The notes beneath the pieces were generated by a model that worked only from the letters and a program-made list of their open reading frames with translations, did no database searches and was not told the DNA's origin. From assembly GCA_964036045.1 (NCBI GenBank), contig OZ038400.1, positions 17,700,950 through 17,764,949 of the forward strand: a stretch of 64,000 nt of DNA, in the 5' to 3' direction. Below are positions 1 to 12,000 of the stretch, piece after piece (the stretch's first letter is position 1; each line of letters begins with the position of its first letter). This DNA is from Eutreptiella sp. 'Long Island Sound 2002'. Its lineage: Eukaryota; Euglenozoa; Euglenophyceae; Eutreptiales; Eutreptiaceae. The position numbers and the translations under genes are program-made.

Positions 1-1
1 C

Positions 2-3000
2 GTGCGTGCGGTCGTAGAGGCGCGGGTCGCGGACGTTGCGGTACACGTGCTGTCCGAAGGTGTGAAGGCGCTGCCGGACGACCTGTCAATCGTTCTACCG
101 ATGGCTGACCCGGACGGCCTGGCAGGCGTCTTCGACACCATTTCTGAACTGGCCGGGCCGGTCATCACCGCCATTGCGAAGACTTCCGCGGGGCTGTTGA
201 GCGCCGGCCTCGCCGTCAACTCCACGGGGGCCGGCCCCCGGGTGTACACTGGGATGTGGGAGCCGCTGACCGCGTTCCTTACGCCCAACTTCACAATGGC
301 CTTCTCCGCAGAGATCAGCGCCTCACTGAGCCCCAGGGACGGCGTGCAGGCCCTTTTTGGGGGTCTCTGGGGGGCCCTGCCCACGGGGGGACACGGAAGG
401 AAACTCCAAAGCGCAGCCCCGACCCTGGCCTCTGCCCTGGCGGACACAGTACACCAGCGGCTTGTGGACGGGTGGCGGCACATGAGCGGGACGATGCCCG
501 ACGCGATGCTTGAGCGGCTGCTGGAGGCGCTGGGGGACCCGCTGCAGCTCCTTCTCGGGGACTACCTCAAACAGTTCACGGGGGTTGTGAAGGGGCTGGT
601 CGACGAGGGCCTGGCCACCGTCGAGAGCGCGGTGCTCGTGGCCCTGACCCCCGCCATCGCCGAGGTCAAGGCCCTGGCGGACGAGGCGGCCGCGGCGCTG
701 GGCCCGGCGCTGCTGCCGGCGGTCGTGCGCGGCATCGAGTTCGGTGTGGCCCGGGTCGTGCGGCTCAAGCCGCTCTTCCGCGCGGCGCTCGAGGCGGCGC
801 TGGGCGCGGCGGGGGCGGCCATGAACTCCGTGTCGGCGCTCTTGGCGGAGCAGGCCAGCGCCGTGGCACTGGATGAGGCGCAGGGGCTGCTCATGGCGCA
901 CGCAGACGTGCTGCGGGAGATCGCGCGCGACGTGCGGCCGGTGCTCGAGACGACGCACTTCCGGCAGTTGCTCGCGGAGCTGGCGCCGGAGGTGCCCATC
1001 GAAGCGCTGATCGCGGATGTCGTGACGGTAATGCAGCTCACGGCCAAAAGCCCGAAGGAGGTCGTGGCACAGTTGGTGACGGCCTTCAAGACGGAGGCGG
1101 ACACGCAGGCCGAGGCCCTGTCAGCGGCGGTGCTGCAGGAGCTCGATGCCGGGCTCGATGCCGCGGTGCAGTGCGTGCAGCGCGGGCTGCTGGCGCCGCT
1201 GCAGAGGGCCTCTGCGCTGGAGGCGCTCGCCCGTGACGTCTTGGCGCTGGTGGCCGGGGACTTGGAGGCACAGACGCCAGCGCTGGTGCGCACCGTGGCC
1301 GCCATTGTGAGGGAGCACGCGCACGCGATGTTGGACATGGCCGGGGCCCCCTCCGCACGCGACCTCATGAAGCTGTTCCGCGACGCCAAGGGCCACATCC
1401 TGCGGGCGCTGTCCGACGCAGCGGAGGCCCTCCAGGCGGACCTTGTCCTGGCGCTCGATGCCGTCGTGGCCCAGAGCGCGGCCGCGCACGCGATCCGCGA
1501 CGCGTTTGAGCGGCACCTGCTGCCGCTGCTGCAGGAGGACCCGCTGGTGCTGCCTCGGTGCGCGCGCGACGTGCTGCGCTCCGTCCCTGCGGCCGTGGCA
1601 CGGCTGATGCAGACGGTCCGGGACGTGGCCGGCAACGCCGGTTTGGAGGCGCTGCTGCGAGTGGCGCTCCGCGTGCTGCAGAGCGTGCCCGGCGGGGCTG
1701 AGGTGCTGGCCTTTTCAGGGGCATCCACCAGCGCCGCTGTGGGTCCCGGGGCCGCAGGGTACCCGTTCACACTTCCGGTTCCGACTCTTGTCGCGGTGGT
1801 AGAGGGCCTCATCGACGGCGCCAAGTCCTCATTCCCCACGGGCCCCCCATCCGAAACCCCCAGCCTCTCGTCGGACGACGGGCCGTTGCTGTGCGCGTCG
1901 GTGGCGGAGTGCCTGGGCCTCGCCTGCACTGCAGCGGACCGCTGGCCCGTGCAGCTGCAGTACCCGATGCCCATGTGCTGCCACAGGACCGGGCAAGTCG
2001 TGTGGGGCCCCCCCGGTGGCCCGTCCGCCGACGCGGCCGGCGCATTCGCGTGCCGCGACCCGACCGCCGCGCCTTCCGCGACGCCCCCGGAGCCGCGCGC
2101 CGCGTGCTCCGATTGCGCGGACTGTGTCGGGGCCCCGTGCACTGCGTGGTCCACTTGGCCGGCGCAGTGCGACAGCCCCGTGCCGCTGTGCTGCAACCCA
2201 GACACCGCGCGGCTGCAGGAGGGGACGCGGCAGGGGACGTTTGCGGTGTGCCGAGGCACTGCCCCCGCGCTCCCCCCCACAAAAGTCCCCTCGCTCTACG
2301 TTCCGCCGCGGCCCAACGCCCGTCCGCCTTCCCCGCCTCCACCGCCCCACCCCCTCCCGCCGTTGTTGCGGCTCGGGCACGCCCTGTACCACATGATCAA
2401 TGCCACGGCGGCCCCGGCGCTGGCGGAGCAGCTGGAGGCGGCCGTGGGGGCCTGGGCCACCGACAACGGCGCGGCCCTGGACGTCAGTAGTGTCGTTCGG
2501 GGCAGCCTCGAGGCCCCAGACTCGGCGGAGGCCGGGCCGGGGGTCCGCGAGCAACTGACTGCCGCGGTGTCCGAGCCCCTGTCGGGCGCGACCGCGGCGC
2601 TCCAGCGCGTCCTGACCGGCCTCGTGACCAGCGACGACGTGGGGGAGTCTGGGGTCGCGTTCCTGACGCGGACCTTGAACGACCGCATGGGGGACCTCCA
2701 GCGCGAACTCGGCGGCACCGTCAAAGGCCTCGTTGGGGACGTCATGGAAAAGGCCAAAAGCGTGTTGGTCATGGGGGATTCGCTGCAGTCCGTTGTGGAC
2801 GCCGCAGGGGCCGCCCTGGACGTCCTCCTCGACACGGGGCTGGGGATGCTCACAGACCGCCTAAAGGAGGCGCTGTCCAGCCAGGCTGGGGTCCGCCCCA
2901 TCATCAACAAAGCCTACGGCCTCTTTGTGGCGGCCATGGAGGGCGCCCTCGTCGCCGCGCGGGGGCAGAGCCTGGGCAACTTCTCCTCGGGCCGCATTGC

Positions 3001-6000
3001 GCGCCTCTTCACCGCCGAGGCCGGCGCCGTCCTGGGGGGCCCCGAGTACCCCCGGCTGCTCAAGGACCGGCTGGGGCCCACCTTCCACGGCGCCCTTCCC
3101 CTACTGCCGCCCCCGGATTGGGACAGTGCACTGCAGTACTTCGTGACAGGCAACAACACACTGCTTTGCCCTGGGGCTGGGCACGCGGGCCAGGGGTGCA
3201 GCGTGCAGCTCCGGTGCGTGGCCAAGAGCTACGCGAGGCATGCGGACCCGGTGGCGGCGGTGGAGCTGGCCCTCATCACCGGCGCGGCGCTCCCGCCTGC
3301 GGAGGCCTCGGCCCTGGCGGAGGAGCTGCTGCAGGACCTCGCATCCCAAAGCGGTGCGGACCTGCGGGAGGCGGTGGCGGGCTTCCTCGCGGCAGAGCTC
3401 CCGGCGATGGTGCGGACCTTCTTCGAGACACCGGACGCGCAGTTGGCGTTCATCCGCCGAATCGCGTCCAACTTCACTTTCGAGGTCCAGCGCGTGCTCA
3501 AGGCCACGGCGGACACCCCGGCCAATACCACGGCGGTGCAGAGCCGGCTAACGCACCTGACGTCCCTGTTCCAGGGGATCCGCCGGCTCATAGAGCGCGC
3601 CATCACCTTCTTCAGCCACGTGGTCGCCTGGGGCCAGCGCGGCTCTTTCCCGGACACGCTGGCGGACACCGGAAAGGCTGTGAAGCGCTGCCTGACCGTA
3701 GACCTTCCGGCGCAGCTGCAAGCGGCCCTGGGGCCTGCGATGCTCAGCCTCGCCCAACAGATGTTCAGCCAAGGCCTGCCCAGCCGCGACACGGTCTTCG
3801 CAGTCCTGAAGGCCGAGGTGGATGCCCTTTGGCAGCGGACAGTCGACCAAACCGAGAGCTGCGTGATGGAGTCCAACGCCGCGCAGACGCTGCTGGCGCC
3901 GATGCTGGAGCTGCTCGAGGCCATGGAGGGTGAGCATTTGATGCTGCTGCACGCCATCAAGGACGAGCTTGCCGGGCTCTACAGCAACGCCTCTGCGATC
4001 CGAGAGGAGATTCAAGACATCGCTAGGGGCCTGTTGGGGAGCCGGGACGGGGCTGCGGCCTTTGTCAAGTACATGCACCAGCAAGTCAAGGCCCCATGGT
4101 CCGCAGAGCTGCTGGAGGGCACCCTGGAGGAGGTGGGGCACACGTACGTGGCCCAGTTTGTGGACGCCGCGCTCGTGAAGGTGGTGCAGCGTGTGGGGGC
4201 GCCGACCGAATTCCCCCAGATCATCGCCCTCAAGCGCGAACTGGCAAAGGCTGTCAACTTCACGCAGGATATCGTGGCCTGCGTGACGGGCATGGCCCTG
4301 GAGGGGGCGGTGGACACCGCCCTGCCCCGGGTCCTGGAGCAAAGCCTGGACCTGCTGCTCGGGATGATGGCGGAGCCCCTGGCGGAGCAGTTGCTGACGG
4401 CGGTCGGTAGGGAGCTGCGGGAGACGGTGGTGCGGCAGGCGCCGCAGGGTCTGCCCTCCGCGATGTGGTCTGCCATGAAGCAGGGGATTGTGCTGGAGCT
4501 GGTGGGGGTCGTGGGCGACATGCAGGCGGGGCTGCAGAGCGGCCAGGGTGGCACGGATGGAGCGCTGCAGACCATCGCAACGGAGCTGGTGGTGCGGTTG
4601 GCCAAGGGCCTGGGCACGCAGCTCACGGACGCCGCCTTTGAATTCCTGGAGACCAAACTCGGCGGCGCCGGCGGCGGCGGGATAGTCGCGCTCGTGGAGG
4701 CGCGCGCGACCGCGTTCGTGCACGACACGATTGCGGGCCCCATGTCCTCGTTCCTCACGACGGTGGTGACCCCGGTGCTCCGGAGTCTCAGCAACGACGC
4801 GGACTCCTTCAACCGCCACGTCGTCGGGTCCCTGTTGAACTCCGTGTACTACGCCTTGACGGACGTGCCTTACGAACTGGCCCCGGTCCTGCGGGAGGAG
4901 CTGTGGACTGCGCTGGCAGTGGCCTCGGAGGGCCCGGCCCCCCACTTCCTGCCTCCCGGAACTCTAGACCCCCTGCAGGCCCAGGCCCAGGGGTGGATCT
5001 CCCACACGATGACCGCCCTGCGCTCGTGGGCGGAGGGCGAGGCGCGCGCGGCGGCGCTGCGGGTACTGTCCAACCACACGGACAAGTTCTCGGCCCCGGA
5101 GGTCGAGTTCGTAGAGGCGCTGGTGGTGGCGCGGATGGACGCGGCGTTGGACATGCCTCCGGCGCAGGTGCAGGCGCTGGCCGCGCAGGCGGTGGATGCG
5201 GTGCAGTCGTGTCTGGCCACGGCCGTGGCCGGCAGTGGCCTCGCCGCGATGAGCGCCGTCATGACGGATGCGGTGCTGAGGGGTCTGCCGTCAATCCTCA
5301 AGGGCTACTGGACCCAAGTGCCGCCGCTGTTGATGGAGGCCGTCCCCTCGCTACACGAGGGGGCCCTGGAGGTCTTCCACAGCCTCGGGGACATGGCGAC
5401 GGAGGGGCCGGCACTGGTGACGGGGGCCGTGCGGCAGCTCGTGGCCCAAGTCACGCGCATCTTCAGGGCCGCGGTGACCTCCCCCGTGGAGGCCGCCATC
5501 GAAGACCTCGTGCGGGAGATGCTGTCCGACCCCCGGGCGGCGCTGCAGACGGTCGCGGCCGTGGCCCGCGGCCTCGTCACGCAGACCTCCGCGTCGCTGC
5601 GCGGGGCCGCGGTGGACGTCGAGGGCGCGGCGCGGGCGCTGCTCCACGAGACCATCTCAAACGTGACGCAGCGCGCGCTCGCGCGCGCCCCGAAGTTGAC
5701 GGCGGCGGTGGAGGCGCTCGTGCAGCGGCTGCTGGAGCCGGCCACCCCCCTCATTGCGGATCTGATGCGGTTGGTGGTCAGGACCGGGGGGGAGGCACTG
5801 TACCAAGAGATGACGGGCGCGGCAGAGCAGGCCAGCGCCTGCGCCATGCGCCCGATCCGGGCCGCGCTGGTGGCGGCGTGGGACGTGCGCGGCCCCGCGG
5901 CCGACGTGGGGGCGGACCTCCGCGGGCAGTTCCCGCACGTCCCCCGCACGGCGGTGCAGGAGCTGACCGCCGTGGTCCCGGCCGTCTTGGACGCCGCCCT

Positions 6001-9000
6001 TTACTCACTGGACCAGCCCGAGTTGTGGCTGCGGAACGTGCCCTGGCGGGATGCGACGGTGCAGGCCCTGCAGCGGCTGGGGGGCGCCCCGGAGTTCCTC
6101 GAGCGCGTGGGCTCCGGCGTCGAGGAGCGCGTGCTGCGCGTCGTCCGGGAGGGCCTGAGGAAGGGGGTGTCCTCGCTGCTGAACGGCACCGGGGCGCAGG
6201 AGCTCGTGGGGAAGGCCCAGGCCCTCGCGGCCGAGTACATGGCCGACCGCGACTTGGACGGTCTCACGGAGGACATTGCGGCGCTGGTTGAGGCGGTGGC
6301 GCCGGCGTTCTTCGAGGGGCTGCTCCGGGGCGGCGGCGGGGCCAGCGAGGGCGGCCCCGTCGGGGGCCTGGCCTCGCAGATCGGGGGCGTCATCGCCGAG
6401 GGGTTCGAGGCCATGACAGGGGCCAGCGCCGCGCAGGTGGGCGGCCAGGTCCAGCAGGCGGTGCAGGGCGGCATCATCGACCCGGTCAAGGCCGTGCTCA
6501 TCGACCCGGTGCTGCGGCAGATCGACGGGCACCTGAGCGCCGCCGGGGCGGCGCTGACCGGCGCCTTCGACGCCCTCTGCGACGGGGGCATCGGCGCCCT
6601 CGTGCCGCTGCTGAACCAACTGGCGCACCTGCGCAACCCCGTGACGGTGGTGCGGCCGCTCCTGCAGGGGCCCTTGGGCCTGCTGGACCAGGCCCTGCAG
6701 GGGGCGTTGGGGGCCTCAGCCCTCCTGCTCCACGGCGCCGAGGAGGACACCGCGGACGACCTGTTCACGGCGGTGGAGGGCGCCTTTCGGTGGGGGGAGG
6801 AGGCGACGGCGCGGGTCAGTGAGCAGGTGCGGGGGGGCCTGGCGTCGGAGCTGGCCCTCGCCATCCGGCGGGTGCTGGAGTCGGACGAGGACCTGCGGGA
6901 CAGTCCGGACGTCGCGGCGCTGGCGGGGGCCATGGCGGAGGACGTGCTGCGCAATACGACGCGGGTCGGCCGCGAGTTTGTGGCCGCGCTGCACCGGCAC
7001 CTCGACGCCTCGAAGGGGGTCCTGCGCGGCAGTGCGCAGGCCCTGCGGTGCATGAGCGCTCAGGTGCGGGATCTGCCGGTGCTCTCCGCCATCAACAACG
7101 CCGTGCCGATGCTGGAGACCCTCTTCTCAGAGCAGCTGCAGCCGCTTGTGCAGACGATGGCCGCGAACTTTGAAGAGAAAGTGGCCCCCAACTGCGCCAC
7201 GGCCCTAACGGACTTGGTCCGCGACGCCGTGGCCAGCACTGTCAACGTCGTGACAGTGGCGGCGAAGGAGGAGTTCCAGAAGGCCTTATCGACCGTTGCC
7301 GCCCGTTTGCTGAGGGACCTCCTTCGGTGCAGCGCGTGCACCATCTCCCGCAGCATGGCCTCCCGCAAGGCCTTGGCCCCGGCCTCCGATGCGTTGCAGA
7401 CGTTCCGGAAGCGCCGGCAGGTCGAGGCGCAGGGGGCCAGGGCCGTGTGCGCGCGCGACTGTGGGCGGTGCGTGGGCAGCCCCTGCGACCGCAACACCGC
7501 GTGGCCGCGGCGCTGCAACGGGCCCTCGGGGCTGTGCTGCGACCGGGCGTCCCACACTGTGCGCCGCGGCCCACGGGGCCTGGCCTTTTCGTGGTGTAGG
7601 GACCCGATGCCCCCCCTGGCCCCGGGGCGCCTGGCCCCCGCCCTCGCCCCCGGGCCCGGGCCCCGGCCCCCGTCCCCGGGGCTCCCCGGTCCCTTTGTGC
7701 CCCCTCCAGAGGCCCTGGGCTCCTGCGCGGACCGCGTGGGGCAGCCATGCCCCAACGGCCGGTTCCTGTCCCCCTTCGGCTGCGATCTCTGCTGTGACCC
7801 TAAGATGGAGCTGGTGGTGGCGGGCAGGGCCCTTGTGATGCGGCAGAGCCGCTACTGCGAGGCACTGGCCCCGGCCCCCGCCACGTGCTCCGACTGCACC
7901 GACTGCCTGGGGCAGGACTGCAGAGGGGGCTTCGTCGCGCCCGCCGGGTGCGACATCTGCTGCCGGCCGCGCGATGCCGCGGTGGTCCGCGGCCCGCGGC
8001 TGCCGGGGAGCCTAACCTGCAGCCTCCCCGACCTCCCGGACGCTGAAGCTCCCGCAACCTCCTGCGCAATCCGGGATCTCACTCCTTTGAGCCTCGGGAA
8101 ATGCCCGCTGCAGCCCCTGGAACTCCCCGTCCGGACTGCTCCGGACGGGCAGGGGTCTGCCACGAGCGTCACCATCGAAGTCGTGCAGGCGTTCCTGCCG
8201 CGCGATGTGCAATGGATGGCCGTGGACTGTGTTGATGCCACAACTTCAAAGGAGCAGTGCCCAAGGCAGGAGCGGGTCCCCATGGGGTTGGTCCCGGACC
8301 TGCGGCGCACGTGTGAGTGCCGGCATGGCAAGGCCACGGTGGCAGTGTACGTCCAGGACCGGGCCATCGACAACGATGTCACGGCCCTTGTCCCGGGACG
8401 TTGCCAGCCGCGGCCCCAGGCAGGCCACAGCTGTCAATTCGTCTATGAAGTGCCTTGCGGACACCCGCAGCCCATTGATGACACGGATGACCCTGCAGGC
8501 ATTCAGAACTTGGATCACATGAAGGGGATGCAGAGGAACGCGACAAAGAACCGTGATGGCACCGAACATGTCAGGCAACACCTGATCAAAAACTTCACAG
8601 TCAACCCTTCGACAGGGCAACCAACATTCACTGCCCTTGACGCTGAATATGATGTGGACACCGTCAGAAACGTTGTCTTCGATCTGTCAAAATACACAAC
8701 TGCTGAGAGGGTGATTTGTGCCTTTCACACGAATCGCTCAACACAATATCTGGGCATCGAGGTGGACGATGACGGATTGGCGGAGAAGCTAAAGCCGGAA
8801 CAGTACATGTCACCACCACGGGATGTGATCGTGGTTGGCCCTACCACGTGGTTGTGTCAAGGCAGCATCATCTTCCACAAGGTGAAGAAGGTTCTGAGTG
8901 ATCAAATTGTACTTGAGGTCGAGGCTGCGAAGTTCGAGCAAGTGATCTCAAATGGGTACATTCATTTAAAGACAACCAACCTGAAGAAGATGGTAAGACA

Positions 9001-12000
9001 GGCCCAAAGTGAGGGCTCCCATGGACCGTCAGAGCACAGGACTTCTGAGATGCGTCAAGGCCCAGATGCTCGGAAGCTGAGTGGGTGGTTCGGGGGTGAT
9101 CCCGCCACTCCAAATCCCAGTCCAAGTCCTGAAGCCACTCCCAGTCCCAGTCTCAGTCCGGGTTGTTACTGGGGACAGGGTATATACTACGGCAATGTTT
9201 ACTGCGACTACAGTCCAAGTCCGGGTGGTCCGCCACCCGGACTGCTGGAACAAGTGTCAAATTTTGCAGGCCCGGCTGTCGACACTGTTTTGAGTGCAGC
9301 AGAAGCAGCCTTTGATTTGGCTGAACTGGCTGCTATATTGTATAATGAAGGGCGGTTTGAGTATGGTGATAGCAAAGCGTTGGGCAATACCTTTAGAAGA
9401 AGCACGGTTTTCGAAGCGCAAAAGAGCGAGAGCAAAACTTCAGCCGGAATGATACTGAACATCACCGCCATGCTCAGCTACGATGTAGAGTTGGATTTTT
9501 TCCTGGAAATTGAGGATTACATGATCAAGAATCTGTCCGCCTCCATTGATGGCAGTGTACATGTTATGGCTGAGGCAGACCTGAAGGTGTACGCTAGCTT
9601 TCTTTACCAGGCGGAAGAAGAAATCCCCATCCCCATCGATATTGAACCTATCGTTCTTGCCCTTGGGCCAATTCCCATTGTCGTGCAGCCAGAGCTCCAT
9701 CTCAGTGTTGGAGTGGAAGTCAACGCTACTGCTCAAGCCCATGCTGACCTGATGGTGATGGCCACGGGGAAGATGTACTACGGATTTGCCTATAATGGGT
9801 ATGACTTTCAAGTAGTCAAGCCGCCATTGACACTCGACTACTCCTCAACGCGGGAGGTGAGTGGTGCAGGCCACCTCACGGCCAGAGCTTATGTTAAACC
9901 AGCCCTTCATCTGGTGGTGAACCGAATGCTAACATTTGGTGTTCAATTTGAGACAGGACCACTGGTCAAGGCGCGTGCGCAGCTGTGTGGTCTTGATGAG
10001 CACTTGGGCTACATGGCAGAAGTCTTCATGTTTTTGAAGTCGAATCTCACTATGTTCGTGGAGCTCGGGCTCAAGCTGGTGAAGCCTCTTTATTGGACTC
10101 TAGATCCTGTTGTATTCACTCTCTGGGCGCCCGACCCCTCCCCACTCTTTGCGTATCAAGTGGGTCCGGCCCCGTTCCCGCTGCTGTCCAATCTGACCAT
10201 CAACTCAAGTCATCAATGTAACGAATCGGATTGGTTCTCGGCGTTACCCCAAGCTGCAGCAACAGTGCGTGCACACAAGCTCTGGGAAGGCGCCAAACGC
10301 TGCAAGGATGATGGCTTTTTGAAGGTGTCTGTGGAGTCCAGCGCTGAAGAGTGCTTCGAACGCTGCGAGGAGACCCATGACCATGCGTGTGAATGGTTCT
10401 CCTGGGGCGAGGAGGACAGCGAGTGCAGATTTGGCAGCAAAGTGCCGGACCACTGCATCCCCGAGGATGCAGAGGGTTGCGGTATCTACAAAGGCACGGG
10501 AACGTATAGTCCTGGGTTTAGCCTGAGTGGGTTTGTCGACGGTGCCCTCGGCCTCACCGGAGATAGTCAGCCGGCAGTGCGGGTGGATGTGAACCTGCCA
10601 CTGAACGGACCGCAGTCGAAGTTCCGCCGCCAGAGCGCACAGTTTGATGCGGATGTGCAGCGCCGCTTCCAGCAGGCGGTCGCCGACACCGACCGGACCA
10701 ATATCACGGCCGTGTCGATCGGGTCCGTCACCCCAACCGCAGAGGGGGTCCGCGTTGCAACGCTCATCGACCTCCCCGTGGTCCCCCACGAGCTCACCGA
10801 GAGCAATCTGAACAGCAATCTTCAGTCCCAGGGCCTGCCCGCAGGAACTATTGTGACACTTGGGGTGGTCGAAGCCCCAAGATCCGCGTTTGCCGACACC
10901 GGCAACGCAGCGTCAGTGGCCCACACTGCCCCAGTGCGAACTGGCAACAGCGTGTCGATTCAGGCCTCTGCCAACGCATCCCTCACGCCGTCGCTGGCAG
11001 CCCCAGGCAGTCCGCAGCCGGAGGCAAACGCCAGCAACGCCTCCTCGAACGCCAGCGACGCCGCGGCCCCGTGCTGCCCAGGGCCGTGGGAGATGATGCA
11101 GATTGTTTATGAGGAGCTTGAGCCCACGGTCTTGAACCAGACGTACCTCTACGAAGCGATGCGGACAACGGTCACAGTGGCCGCGGGCGAAATCGTAACC
11201 ATCGCTGAAGACACGTTTGCGGAGCAGGTGCGGCTGGTGATGGGGGACACCGTACCGGCGTTTGAGGCCGTGTTCCAAGAGATCAGTGATCTGTGGAGCT
11301 CGCTGCTGCAGGGGGGACTGGCCACTGACTTGAGTGCGATGTTCCAGCCCTGCCACGCCCACTTAAGTGAATCGCTCTCGTTGCACAACCGGCGAGTCCA
11401 GGACCAGCTGGTGGGACTACTGGTGCCGGCCGCGGCACCGGACTTTGCCGAGCACCTGCCCACCCTCGCACTGCACGTGTCGCCTGCGAAGGCACGCAGC
11501 GTGCTGCAGTCGCTTGCCGGGCAGCTGCCCAAGTTGCTGCTGAAAGCGGGCAACAGAACTGTGAGCCGTGCCCTGTCCGCGGCCGTCCCCGCGCTTCTGA
11601 AATCCGCTGCCTCAGGCCTATCTGATGCGATCATTGGACTCAGTCTCAAGAACGCAAGTAGCGGCAGGTCCTTCGGCGAGTCCATCGGCAGTGGCCTCTC
11701 GGTGGTCCTGGGCAGCGCCCTGAAGGAGGCCGACGCCATCAACGGCGTAGTGGAGGCGCTGCTTGGGACGGCGATGGGGGAAGCGACCCAGAGCCTTTTC
11801 AAGGGGATGGCGACGGTGGAGGAGCTGATTGACCGGGTGAACAGCGATGAGGGGATGCCCCTAGCGGATCTGGTGCCTATGGTCCTGGGGGCCGTGGGCG
11901 GCAACTCATCAGACTTGACCGGGACGCTCTCGTCGCTCTTCGACGACGTCTTTGATAACATCGCGTCGGCCGCCTCTGGCGGGGGCGGGGGCGGCGACAG

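Noticed and set aside
562-2280. Minus-strand frame of 572 codons opposite the giant gene
   Set aside because: High-GC codon bias on the plus strand removes stops from the antisense frames. The product is low-complexity Ser/Ala/Thr/Arg with no domain. The same applies to long antisense frames at 3,548-4,945, 11,909-13,513, 14,957-17,395, 18,596-20,278, 23,957-25,621, 27,194-28,972 and 34,169-35,803.
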